The notes below the pieces were generated by a model that saw nothing but the letters and a program-made list of their open reading frames with translations, was not told the origin of the DNA and made no database searches. Of a stretch of DNA of 64,000 nucleotides, positions 1 to 12,262 are shown one piece after another. Source of the stretch: Scleromitrula shiraiana (lineage: Eukaryota > Ascomycota > Leotiomycetes > Helotiales > Sclerotiniaceae). The position numbers and the translations under genes were made by a program. Where the stretch lies: assembly GCA_028455995.1 (NCBI GenBank), contig JABELC010000001.1:496001-560000 (forward strand), written 5' to 3'. Position 1 is the stretch's first letter, and every line of letters begins with the position of its first letter.

Positions 1-3000
1 AAAAACATGTAGGAGATCAAAGTAATGGCATCTAATCTTTTGAAAAGGGAGAATTTGTATAATGTATTTATATAAAAGATCTGGGCAATCTAGACAGCGA
101 GAGCATTCCGAGTCGCAAGAATTGTAACTTGATTAGATGATAGTTTGGCTCTATAGTTGAAATAAAGAGCTCTTAATTGAGCTTGGTGATATGAATATCG
201 GTGCTAACATATCCTTTCTATACTGGCGATTATGTGTTCGTTATAATTTGGCGCTTTTAGTTTGAATGATTCACACCGTCAGTATTCTGTCTTGGGTTTC
301 ATGGAGAACAACTAAGCTAATGAACTGAATGAAGCGAAAAACATAGGTCTAACAACACTAGCACTTGAGTAGTATCCTTACCCTGGATATTGTGACGAAA
401 TATCTACCAATAGTTGATTATGCCAATGATGATGCTCACATAAATATCAAAGTAGCGCGCAAGAATACATCATTAGCATCATCGATCATCACCAAAATCA
501 CCAACTATTAAGTAGCGACAATATGAAACATCTGCGATATGCAACAAGAGAAGGTATTTGGTGCCTTAAATATAAAATAATAATGACACCGTCATACATC
601 GAAGTAACGCGAAAAATCCAGATCATCCGCATCATTAGCATCATCAAGAACCACCAAAACCGCTAACCATCAACTAGCTGCAACACGAAACATGAAACAA
701 GCGAGGTATGCAGCAATAAAACTCAAATAGAGTTGGTATAAAGTGTAGATCACTGGAAACCTCAGCCCTATGCTGCAATGTGCAAACCACGACCAATCTT
801 ATCTGGGAAGAGGAAGTGGATATGGTTGAAAAGTTTGGGTAGTGCGATGTTGTATTATTGCGGTAGATATACAAACGAGAGAGGGGTAGAAAGGTGGAAT
901 GAGTTGAAGTATGTAAGTTTTGGATTTGAGAGAAGAACTTTCTTGCAGTGTGTATGCTTGGAGTGTGTAGAAAGAAAGAAAGAGAGATGTCCAGTACTGA
1001 AGGGTGGTTTCGAACATGACACTATACTGCCTACTATGTATATACACCAGAAATTTCTCAACTAGATCAAGAAAACGATGAACATATATAAGAAGAAGCT
1101 TTTCATCTCTCAACATGTAAGTAGAAACACCACCATATCGTGCGATGTCTACCTACCTACAACTTATACTCAAACCTCCATAACATATAGCCACCATACA
1201 AACCACAAAGCTCAAAGCACCCCAACATATCTAGCCATCGCTTTGGGCCGAAACACCAACCATCCAGCCACACACACACCAACAACGCCTTTTCGTCAGC
1301 ACACAGCATTGCGTCGCGCATACCACTGCCATACATGCAGGCCAGGCCAGACTAATGCCGATAAAACAAGACAAGTCGGTCGAAGCCGACAAAATACATA
1401 TATTTGTAGCATTAATGAATGCCTAAATTCGACACATCAATTCCTCCATATAAACAGGGGAAAGCGAGCTTCGGTTGAAATTTACCCGGTGTCGATATGT
1501 ATGTCCTGGGAGGTAAGGATGGTGGCATTTTGTGCTAGGCGAATGCAAATTGGAAGGAAGAACTAGAGATCGATGGGGGGATACGTAAGTGTGTATGTTA
1601 TGTTGTTGCCTTTGCTTTGGGGTACTGATATGTGTGTGTGTACAAGTGGATAGATATGTATTATATCGGCGCTACCTACGTAGATCGCATTTTGTAACAC
1701 ACGACCCTACACCATACCACACTAGACTGACCGGAACATGCAGTCAGCAGTAATCAATCAATCAAATCAGTGAACCCCCAAAAAAGAAATTGATTTCCAT
1801 CCCGTCGTATGTCTATCTGTCGTCAGCACTTATTTTTTCTACAACAACAAGAACGTCCGAACACCAACTGTAGGTACAGTAAGGTACAGAGGTACGAAGC
1901 TTGCACAGAAGGTTCGGGTACGGTACACGGGGTAGGCAACGATAGACACGATAGAAACGATAGACACGATAGACAAGACGATATCCGAGGCTAAGGAATG
2001 ATCGAAATGAATGTGAGGTATGGGGGTAGCATATGATAGGGTAGCATAGGCACATCACATATGCAGGGTTGCGTATGTGTCCGGTCCGTCACTTACCTAC
2101 ATACCCACATATCGGCTCACGGGGTAAGATTTTCGAGGAAATTGGTGGGGAGGGGTAGGGATAGCGATAGGATGGGATGAAAATGATGGGGAAAGGAAAA
2201 CGAATGAAAAAGGGGGAGTTTGGAACTGCGCCGCGGGAAGCGCATATGGATTGGGAAGGTCTTTGTATCGTCATGTGTGATTGCTAATGATTGTCATGAC
2301 TGATAGGGTAGCATTAATCGGAGATATACGGATGAGGCAAGTCAAGGCTGAAACGATCCAAGAGGGATGATCGAAATGAAATTCGAATGTACAACGTAAG
2401 GCTCATCACGTGAGATTTGTGATCTTTAATTTCGTCTATTTGGTCGAAAGATTTAATTTTTATGAGATATATTCTCAATCCTTTCCATCTCATGGATCAA
2501 AGATAAATCTAGATGATTTGAAGTGAATATGTTCACGTGCTATATCGAGAATAGCATACGGTACCATAATCTCGTCTCAAAGTTCAAACTCACCTAACCC
2601 ATCTCTACCCCACTTTTCTCATGAAATCAATTGATGTCTCACATCTTGCGCACCGGCAGTGCCCAACCACTTGTTCCGATATTTCCGATCTTGATCGTAA
2701 TCTCCAATCCAACTCTTTGTACTCAATTTTATGCGCATGGTTGTACAATTAAGACAAGATATCCGTAGAGCAGACTAGAGTAGAATTATTTGTTTGCTTG
2801 AAGTCTTTTTTTAAATTCAGTTACCGAATTGCATATTAATTGAATGAATAGTTAACTACATAGTAGGTAATAATTCAATCGTAAGAATTCCAATATATAT
2901 ATATATATATATTCCTTCTCCGTACATAATTCGATAACCGAGAAAAAGAAATCAAGTTGAGCCACCGGCGGGCGTGGCAAATGTGGCTGCTAATATATAT

Positions 3001-3318
3001 GTATGTACGCGGGAATATGTATGTGATAAAAAATACGATAGGTTGAGGATAAGATGATTGGGGGCGAAAGGGCATGTGATGTAAGGTGAGGTTATTTGTT
3101 GTTCTTTTTACTAGAAAAGAGGGGAAGGAAATCATAGGATGGGAGAAGCTTCTGTACAAGTACGTATGCTGATAGAAGAACAGGAAATATCTACTCTTTT
3201 GCTCATCCAACGGGATGAAAATGCGGGGAGATCGAATGAGGAATGAATGAGAATTCGTGGACTTTAGGATAATTCCAATGCAGATGTTGCATGATATTCA
3301 TCGATAACATGGTATAAA

Positions 3319-3354
<36 letters not shown>

Positions 3355-6300
3355 ATATTACGGAATGACTGCTGATTAAAGTACATACTTAGAGAATAAG
3401 AGGCTGTGGTGATAACTTGATATGCAAAGGGTATGCAGGATGAAATGCATATGCGTCGGGTTTGAACAGGGGGGGAGGAGTACATGCGTATGAGGCGATA
3501 TCCTTAGGTAGCAATTTGTTACAAATGCTCAATCTTAAAGCCATACCGATAATAGATAGAAGCACATAGTACGTAAACGTCGACTTCGAGTAGAGATGAG
3601 TTGTCAAGAAAAAAAAATTCATCATCAGCGCAGTAGCTAGCCACACTTTTCTATATTTCTAAAGTGGTTCTCTCCGCATTGTATAAATTATTGAATACTT
3701 TGAGGTAATAAGAGAACTTAGAACATCAGAAATTGAAAGAAACAGTTTGGATCTCCTTGTACCTGTTTTGAAATAATGAAACAATGATCCATAGATGAAA
3801 TCTCATTCAGAATCATCCAAAACGTACTCAAATGTTAGCTACATCTTTGACTCTTACAGATAAGGAACGGGAAGTTTGAAAAGAATAGCTTGTAACCACT
3901 TATATTAATATTCCTGACTCATGAATGTATTTGTGAGATATATCAGAAGTACTGTTGAAAAGTCATAGTGTAGCCTTTTTTGAAATCTACCGGTATTTTT
4001 AAATACGGAACGTGCATTTCTTTGTATGCAATGCGGATGACGGCTTTGTCAAAAGTGTAGCCCGGCCCGAGAAAGAGGAGGGAAACTTTCATTTTACCTC
4101 ATCTCTCGTCTCGCCTCCTTCAAATGAAAACAAAGCACCAGGGCAAAGCAAGCAATCAACCAACCCCCTTGAATATAAATGGAAATGGACAATAGAAATA
4201 GAAATGGAAATGGAAATGGAAATGGGGAAAAAGAAGTCGAATTTTATTTTATTATTTTATTATTTTATCAATTTTTTGATTGGATGATATTCTCCATTAC
4301 ACTAAACCTGAAATAGAATCATTCGTTACCGTCCACCGTTTTTTTTCATATCATCGCACAGGATAAATTGCAATGGTAGTGCAAGCCTCCTTTGGAGATT
4401 TCTGCACCTGGCCAAGGAAAAAAAAAAAAAGAAGCACATGTGAGTAAGGAAACAACCCTTGTTGTTGCCATCGTATCGTCGTACTGTTTGAGATGCATGA
4501 AATGATTAGGTAGGTTACTGTACTAATAAATTATGTATCGTTCTTTCATGCAGCTGTTGCAGCACACCCTTTTTCATCTCTATGTACATACCAAAACCAG
4601 ATGAACCTCGAACCTTTTATTTAATTTGATCCCGAAAGGATTGATTGAGGCTGTGATACCATATCTTACATATTTGTACTTACTGTCGGTACACTCACTT
4701 TTACTTGGCCTCCTGCCCACCCAGAGCCAAGAGCCATCTATCTGTTCCGATGTCCCCAAGTTCTTATATATCTCTTTTGTCGTCACGCCAAAGTTGGTAT
4801 GCGCCCGTCAGGACAATACATTCTCTTACGAATATCATACTATATCTTCCTTCTCTTCTAAAGTTCTTACTAAGGTTACATCGATCAAGCATATGAATAT
4901 TATAGATGTTTGACAAACGCCCTTACGAACAACTTTAAGATGCTTGACCAACACATGGCTGTTTGAATGTCAAGATTTATTTCTATCGCATCTATGGCGT
5001 CGGACGGATTGTGGAACCTTCAATCAATCAAATTAATTCAACTCGCAATCAATCAATCAATCATATCTACGGGTTTAAGTAGGTATCTTTCTTACACTTC
5101 TAGTCAGCCCGAACCGGCTGAAGAATAATCTAATCCTAAAGGGAAACCCCCTGACATTGTCACCATTTTGCGATCCCCCATTTCCGAATGCAACAGTAAC
5201 CACACTTTTCCAAGGTTCACTTTTCTCTCTCGAATATGTGTGATGTTGATTTCAAGCCTCAGCGCTCGCCATGTCCAACACACCAAGCCACGACCACATA
5301 ATCTTTGGTTCTTCGAAAAGCCTTAAGAAAAATGGTGGAAGTACCAAAAAGGCTATTACCACCTACCACCCTACCACCCTATCACCCTATCACCCACGAA
5401 CCCCCCACAACATTATTATTTTCGCTCCGACCTTGTCTGTCTCCATTTCCCAAGCGACCGAGAAACCTGACCTCGGCGGGAATGCCTGCTAGTGCTTAGG
5501 TGGGTATGTTACGTAGAATAATAGAATTGCAACTTTTGCACTTTGCACTTTATGGTACAGGACCGACGGAATATTTCGATTGGATTAACAGAACTTACGA
5601 TTCATTTTTAGCTTTTCCCACTTTTTCCCCCTTGGTAAGCGGCTGTTAGTCTTTTTGGTTACAGGGTATGCCCGCAATTTGTACTGAGAGCCTTAAGATT
5701 ATTTGCGCCCGATTCGGTATTATTGTTTGTTGTTATCTGAAGTTTTTATTTCGATTTTTATTTTATTTTATTTTGTTTTGTTTTGTTTTATTTTATTTTA
5801 TTATAGAGTTCATGTACAGTACATACTATATAGGTATATATTTAATTATTTCAATTGAAATTTAATCATCCAGGCTTTTGAAAAACTTTTGTTTGAAATT
5901 GATCCCTGAAACAGACTAGATCATTAAGCACGACTTCTTTTTCTTATTAAAACCGAAATTGATCTTCGGTTTATTATTTTCTATCAATTACGGAATAGTC
6001 AATCAATCAATCAATATGATCTTCATCGGATGATATAAGGAGGCTTGTTTCCCATATATAATAATGATCGAAATCTATTTTTCTTTATGTACAGCGAGTA
6101 TTCCTTTGATCTCCTTAGAACAAAACTTCATTCACTAATACATAGATTTCATCACTCATTCCATTATCATATTCACTATGTATGGAGTAAATGATGTGTC
6201 ATCAATCCATGGTCACTCATTCAAAGGCCTTGGGGAACTAATGAATAAGCTCTAAGAAAGTCCAAGGGTATAAATAAGGGTATAAGAGTATAAGGGTAGG

Positions 6301-7345
6301 TTCCTCGGATAGCTCTAGCTTACCTTCTCTTCCCTTCCCTTCCTTTCCCTTTCCATCTCATCCCTTCCCATCTTCCCATCTTCATCCCTTCCCTTCCCAT
6401 CTCTAGCCTCTAGGGCTATTATTTACCTGGGCAAAATTGTTCATGGATTTAATAATTCCAGCTGGTACGCTAGTATATCCTTAGCTCAAAGGGGCTTACC
6501 ACAAAAGTAGAACAGCACGTTCGTTATTTCCCCATTCTTACTACCGACCGATCTACAAAAGCGGGTCAACCCTAGAAGTACTACCCAATTCAAACTAGCG
6601 GTACCTTAACAAGATAAGAAACTAGAACAATTCACTTATTATAATTATTATTATCATTATTATTATTATACTTTTAATCATTTTTACTTCGTGTGGATCC
6701 TTGTGTGGCTTTTCCCTTCCCTTCCCTTCCCTCCATAAAAAAAGGCGAGACAGCTTAGTACTAAGAGGTTAGTGTGGGTAAGGTGAGTTATATGACGAGA
6801 ATAAGAAAACTTTCAAAATCTCGTTCAGTTTCCTTTCTAGATAAATCCTTAAGTGTTCATCTTGTCAAGAGCGGAATTGGCTGAAGAGTACCGTAATACA
6901 TACGATATTTTTTTCCATCGACGACGACAATAACAACAACAACAACAACAACATCAACATCTAATAACAGGACCTATCATCATTGCGATAATAATTAAAG
7001 ATATATAATTCTTTCCGCTTAATTTGGATCCCCATTTTATATCTTCGTTCTTCAAACAAGTTACCGTTGTTGTTCAATACAATTTGTGCGCCACTAAAAT
7101 CAACAACCAAATCCTCGGTCGCAATTCTACCCATCATAACCTTTTGTCATATAGACTTCTCAAGATATATTAAAGGGCTTTAGAATCATTGAGGATATAA
7201 TTTGTTACTCTTCAGGTTGTTGAATCGAGAGAAGAGAGATCGAACGAATCTCGCCAAGCTATTTACGTTCAGGTGGTCCGGCGCGTAATCGCCAGCGCAT
7301 AACTTCCATCGCAACAAAACTATCTTGTGTGAATGTTAGATACTG
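1..7345. other. Long gene-poor intergenic region upstream of the Cyc8 gene
   Basis: No gene can be supported here. The open frames are short, low in complexity and show no recognisable domain or credible splice pattern. The stretch holds simple repeats: an (AT)n run near 2893-2911, a (GA)n run at 3322-3353, TTTTA/TTTTG pentamers near 5755-5800, CCCTT-type tracts near 6325-6405 and 6712-6735, and ATT triplets near 6640-6670. The final kilobase is AT-rich with CAA/ACA repeats near 6930-6955 and probably contains the promoter and a long 5' leader of the Cyc8 gene. Confidence 0.6.
3322..3353. repeat. (AG)n dinucleotide microsatellite
   Basis: Sixteen uninterrupted AG units lie in intergenic DNA. 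The tract is a simple sequence repeat and nothing around it suggests a function. Confidence 0.95.
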
Positions 7346-10300
7346 ATGGCCACACATCATCCCTCGCCTCCGGCGGGCATGCAATTACATCATGCTGTTC
7401 CAAACGGCCCTGCTGCCCCAATGGGTCCTCAACAACCAGGACCTTGGGCTGGTCCTGCGAACCCTATGCAACAAGTAGCTGCTATTAATGAATCCGTCTG
7501 GCTTCAAATAGGTAAGAAATACTTTTGCGGTACTCCATTTACATTGCTAACATGAATAATAGGAAGTTTTTCGGAACTCCTAGGTAATTTGGAGGAGGCT
7601 ATGGCCGCATACGAACATGCACTTCGCGCAAACCCAAGATCTATACCAGCTATGAACGCCATCAGTTCAATACTTCGAGCGCAAGAACATTTTCATAAGG
7701 CTGTTGAGTATTTACAAAACATTCTTAAGATCGATGGAAATAACGGAGATGTTTGGGGGAGTCTCGGTATGTGGTCTCGCATGATCCGCATTGCCCAAAT
7801 TTTAACTAACACATACCAGGTCATTGTTACTTGATGATGGATGATTTACAACAAGCATATTCGGCCTATCAACAAGCCCTCTATCATCTCAGAGATCCTA
7901 AGGTTGGTGAATTTTCCGCTTGTTTCAATCCGAAGCTAACAATTATTTTATAGGAACCTAAGCTTTGGTATGGCATTGGAATACTATATGATAGATATGG
8001 TTCTCTTGAGCATGCCGAAGAAGCGTTTTCACAAGTTATGCGTATGCAACCAGATTTTGAGAAGGCTAACGAGATCTACTTTCGTCTCGGTATAATTTAC
8101 AAACAACAGCAAAAATATTCACTAAGTTTGGAAGTAAGTGATTTTCGGTCGAGACTTCTTGATGTCTTGCCTAACGATTTATAGTGTTTTCGATACATTG
8201 TCTCTGTACCACCAACTCCGTTAACTGAGGAGGATATTTGGTTCCAAATTGGACATGTTCATGAACAACAAAAAGATGTAAGCTCAAATCAACACTTTTA
8301 ATTGGTTATGTCTGACATTATTTTGGTAGTACGACAATGCCAAAAATGCATACAGGCGTGTGCTCGATCGGGATCCAAACCATGCAAAGGTCCTTCAGCA
8401 GCTTGGATGGCTGCATCACCAACAAAGTAACAGCTTTTCCAGCCAGGAAGCCGCCATTGAGTACCTGGAGAAATCTGTCAGTTCAGGTAAGACTCGTCAA
8501 ATATGATCGGTCTCACATTTCACACGCTAACACGTGGCAGATCAAAGCGATGCACAGAGTTGGTACCTCCTCGGTCGGTGCTACATGTCACAACAGAAGT
8601 ACCCCAAGGCATACGAGGCCTATCAGCAAGCTGTTTATCGAGACGGACGGAATCCCACTTTCTGGTGCTCGATTGGCGTTTTGTACTACCAGATTAACCA
8701 GTACCGAGATGCGCTTGATGCATACTCCCGCGCAATACGCCTGAACCCGTACATCTCCGAGGTCTGGTACGACTTGGGCACTTTGGTCAGTTTGCTTCAT
8801 CTTTAAACGATATCTGTCTGAGACATCGCTAACCATTTGCGCAGTATGAATCGTGTAACAACCAAATCAACGATGCTCTGGATGCTTATCAACGCGCTGC
8901 TGAACTTGATCCTACCAATGTTCATATCAAAGCACGCTTGCAATTGCTTCGTAGTGGACAAGGAGGCGGCATTGGTGGCCAAGCTTCCGCTCCATTGCCA
9001 CAAGATGTCCATCCTCAAGCCTATCAAGCTACTGGAGCCGTCGGTCCTCCAGGACCTCAATGGGGTAACTCCGCACCTCAAGCACAAGCCCAAGGACCTG
9101 CTGCAGTAAATGGTTGGGGAAGTAGACTTGCTGAGATCAATCCACCTCCTCAACCACCCAATCCTTACGAGCAAAGAAACGCGGATCGCGGCCCAATTCC
9201 TCCACCACCACGTGTGCCAAGTCCTAGACAAGACCAAACAATGAGGCCATATCCTGGTACTGATGCTCGCCAAGCTGCTCCACCTCGTCGCTCTCCTCCA
9301 CGTGAGATGCGCGAACCTCCTCGCGATCCTAGGGATGCAAGAGATGTGAGAGATCTAAGAGACCCAAGAGAGCAACGCGACCCTCGTGATCCTCGCGATC
9401 CCCGCGATCCTCGTGAATCTCGTGACTCTCGTGACCCTCGTGACCTGCGTGATCCTCGTGATCACCATCCCTTAGGTCCTTATCCCGCAGCTGGCCCTCC
9501 ATTGAATTCTGGCCTTCCTACCCCGGCACAAGCGCAAGGTCCCCCATCTCAACCACAGCGTGTTCCAAACACAAACTATGTTCCTGCTCCTGTCGCTCCC
9601 CCCACTGCACTTCCACCGGCTCCAAACGCTATAAATGGAGCCCCTCCTGGATCATTACCACCTTTTGGACGCACTAATAGCCCTCGACCTGAGATTCGAC
9701 CAATAATGGCCGGTAACGTCCCCTCACCAAAGTCGGGTTACCCTCACCAATCATACCCTCATCATCCAGACGTTTCTGAAAGAAGTGGAATTGAGGGCGG
9801 TGCACCCGCACCTGCATCAGCCTTGGCTGCCGCCGAAGCTGCAGTTGCCGATCGTACCGATAATAGACCTCCTTCAGTAGGCCCAAAGCGCATGCGTGAA
9901 TGGGAAGATGAGCCATCTGTGAAGAAGCCTGCTTCAGATGAAAACAGAGCTCGACTTGATGATATGCACCATCGAAGACCCTCGACCCCTCCTAGGGAAC
10001 CATTTAGACGTAGCTCATCTGAAGCTCGTCGTGCTGAAGATCAAAGAAGAATTGAAGAACAACGTCGCGCTGAGGACCAACGAAGAGTTGAAGAGCAACG
10101 TAGAGCAGAGGAACAGCGTCGCGCGAATGAGAACTATCATCCTTCAGAAGCAGCACACCATCCACCAACCCATGGTATTCAAGGCCATCTACCACCAATG
10201 CAACAAGGACCACCGCCACCACATGGTTATGAAGTAGGGCCATCTCCATCAGCTCCACAGCAGCAACAACAACAGCCAATAAAAGAATCTCCAAGCGATG

Positions 10301-10605
10301 AGCGTGATCACCACCCACAACAACAACAGCCACCACAACCTCGGATGGAACAACCGCAACCACCTCCACCACCACCTCAACCTGCTCAGATTAGCGAGCC
10401 CGAACGCGCTGCACGTAAGATGGATGTGGATGAAGATTATGATGATGATGGTGAGGAGGACAAAAAAGTTGGCATTATCTCAGCACAAGGCTCAGCACCT
10501 GCTTCAACCACAGGTGATGCCAAAATTACAAGTCCGGCAGGCGTCAACGGTCATTTAGCTAATGGACTTCCTAATGGGCAACCAAAGGTTGAAGCGAGCG
10601 TTTAG
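7346..10605 (+). CDS. CYC8 (SSN6): Cyc8/Ssn6-type TPR transcriptional corepressor
   Basis: Predicted eight-exon gene: 7346-7511, 7563-7766, 7820-7902, 7954-8133, 8185-8277, 8330-8486, 8541-8785 and 8845-10605, about 962 aa. All introns are 51-59 nt with GT-AG ends and preserve frame. Residues about 48-405 are consecutive tetratricopeptide repeats, with signatures such as NLEEAMAAYEHALRANP, YPKAYEAYQQAVYRDGRNP and YRDALDAYSRAIRLNP. The tail is disordered: Pro/Gln-rich stretches, an Arg-Asp repeat at about 533-583, an Arg/Glu/Gln repeat at about 769-805, a short polyGln run and an acidic segment near the C-terminus. The TPR order and long Pro/Gln tail are typical of Cyc8/Ssn6, which pairs with the WD40 protein Tup1 in the nucleus to repress genes recruited by sequence-specific factors. 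The first ATG after a stop-rich leader was used as the start. Identification is firm; exact exon ends are by eye. Confidence 0.93.
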
Positions 10606-11756
10606 AGTAATACTTTGTTTGAGTTCTTAAAGATTACGATTGGTTGTTTTTGTCATTTTATTGCCAGAAAAACAAGTTAACTCCCAAAACTTCTTTACAA
10701 CCTAATTTCAAGTGTTTTGTTTTCATGAATTTGTGCGGCATCTTGGTAATTTGGTTGAGGAGGATTTGTTCATTTTCGTAGCGAAAGTGGAGAAAAAAAG
10801 AACAGAAAGGAAAAGGAGTGGTGGTGGTGGTTGTTGTTTACTTCTGCTTATTTATTGATTAATTGTTCTTTTTTTTTGTATGGATGGAGGGATTTTCTCT
10901 CGGTGACTTTTTAGGGAAACACAAAGTGGTAAGGGGGTTGAGGCTCGCTTTCATCATGAATTATTCTGAGTGGAAGGGGGATAGAAACATGAAATGGAAT
11001 GGGCGGGATGGGATGGACTGGAATGGGAAAGGTTGGATTGGGATGAAATAAGTCCAACCTGCGTTTGTAGTTTGAATTGTATAGTGTGTACCCACAATGA
11101 TGAAATGGAAAATCTTTGAGATTTGGGCCTACTTCTTATTTCCTTTGTTAACAACCTTACTTCGTCGTTACTCCGTTCTTTCCTAATTCAGACGGATCTG
11201 CACTTTGCCGATGATAGAAGGCACCTTGATATTTCTGTAACTTTAAATTCATACCTTCCTTCCTCTTTCTTCACCATGTCACAAGCTCGATCCTTCCCAG
11301 TTCACAATTCAGATTCCCACCCCCCAAAAAATTACTCCCATCTCTTCCCTTCCCACCCCATTCCACCCCATCCCATCCCATCCCATCCCATCAACTTTCT
11401 TACAATCAACACCACAACCCAGCGGCAACATCGCTACTAACAAAATTTTGCTCTCCCTCACCTATCACAATCCAGATACACACACTTCTTGGCTTGCCTT
11501 TGGCATCTTGCTTGCTCTCTCTATTTTCTATTAATACTTTTTTGCTTCCCCCTTCTTTTCCTTCTCCTACAGATCTCGATACTCCCTCCCTCTCACACAC
11601 TCCTTCATCCATCCATTCATTCAAAAGCCTCCTTCCTTCTTTTGTGTGAATTGGGTTTTGATCTCTTCCCTCATTTGATTTTGGTTCGATCTGGCTTCAT
11701 TCGTCAAGTTGAAGTGTCTTGTTTACCTACCAACCTACCGATCAGTCGGTCTATAT
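10606..11756. other. Cyc8 3' flank and leader of the next gene
   Basis: No protein gene is supported. The first few hundred bases are probably the Cyc8 3' untranslated region. Further on are purine-rich repeats (ATGGGATGG-like, about 10975-11045), CATCC/CCCAT tracts (11341-11395) and a CT-rich stretch (11450-11660), as often seen in front of fungal transcription starts. Confidence 0.5.
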
Positions 11757-12229
11757 ATGCAGTTACAATACAAGTATTATAGCTTGCTAGTGCAGGAATC
11801 GGAGGAAAGTGAAAGCTTAATCGAGTGTGTTTGGTACGAGAATCGTTCGGGGATCTTCGTTGAGGAGCTTAATAGGAGATCTAGATCTGCTCGTGGGGAG
11901 GGCTTTGATTGCTTGTTTGTTAGGGATCTTGGTGGGGAGTCCTCTCGTTTTGGTATGTTTTTTCTTCTCCTCCTTGATTGATTGATTGAGGGAGGGTTGG
12001 GCGGTGCTTGTTTATATTGTGCTGACTGCATATTTTGGCAGAAGATATAACGCCCGTCAGCTTGATAGAAGGTTACGAGCAGTTTTGTGCGGACAATAAT
12101 TGGACACGGAACGAATCCAGAAACGAGGCTGGGTTATTCGAGTTTGGAATTTTGACGGCTCTGTTCTCTCGACTCCTTTCTACTTTCGTTTGTTCGACTC
12201 CTGGGAGAGTAGCATACAACTTGATTTAA
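11757..12229 (+). CDS. Possible spliced upstream ORF or small gene (about 127 aa)
   Basis: An ATG at 11757 opens a frame that reaches a good donor (GTATGT) at 11953. An acceptor (TTTTGGCAG) ends at 12041. Joining 11757-11952 to 12042-12229 keeps the frame open for 128 codons, ending 33 nt before the ATG of the downstream 720-aa protein. The product has no recognised domain; it contains the segment EDITPVSLIEGYEQFCADNN. The simplest reading is a 5'-leader intron with an upstream ORF that could limit translation of the main frame. A separate small gene, or a chance open frame, is also possible. Confidence 0.3.
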
Positions 12230-12262
12230 ATAAAGTCTATTGATTTTACTGGAGTCTATATA

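Noticed and set aside
1078..1566. 162-aa plus-strand open frame
   Set aside because: Composition is Thr/His-rich from CA-rich DNA, with no recognisable domain, no typical start context and no neighbouring splice structure.
10004..10375. 123-aa minus-strand frame rich in Val
   Set aside because: It is the antisense of the Cyc8 Arg/Glu and Pro/Gln repeats.
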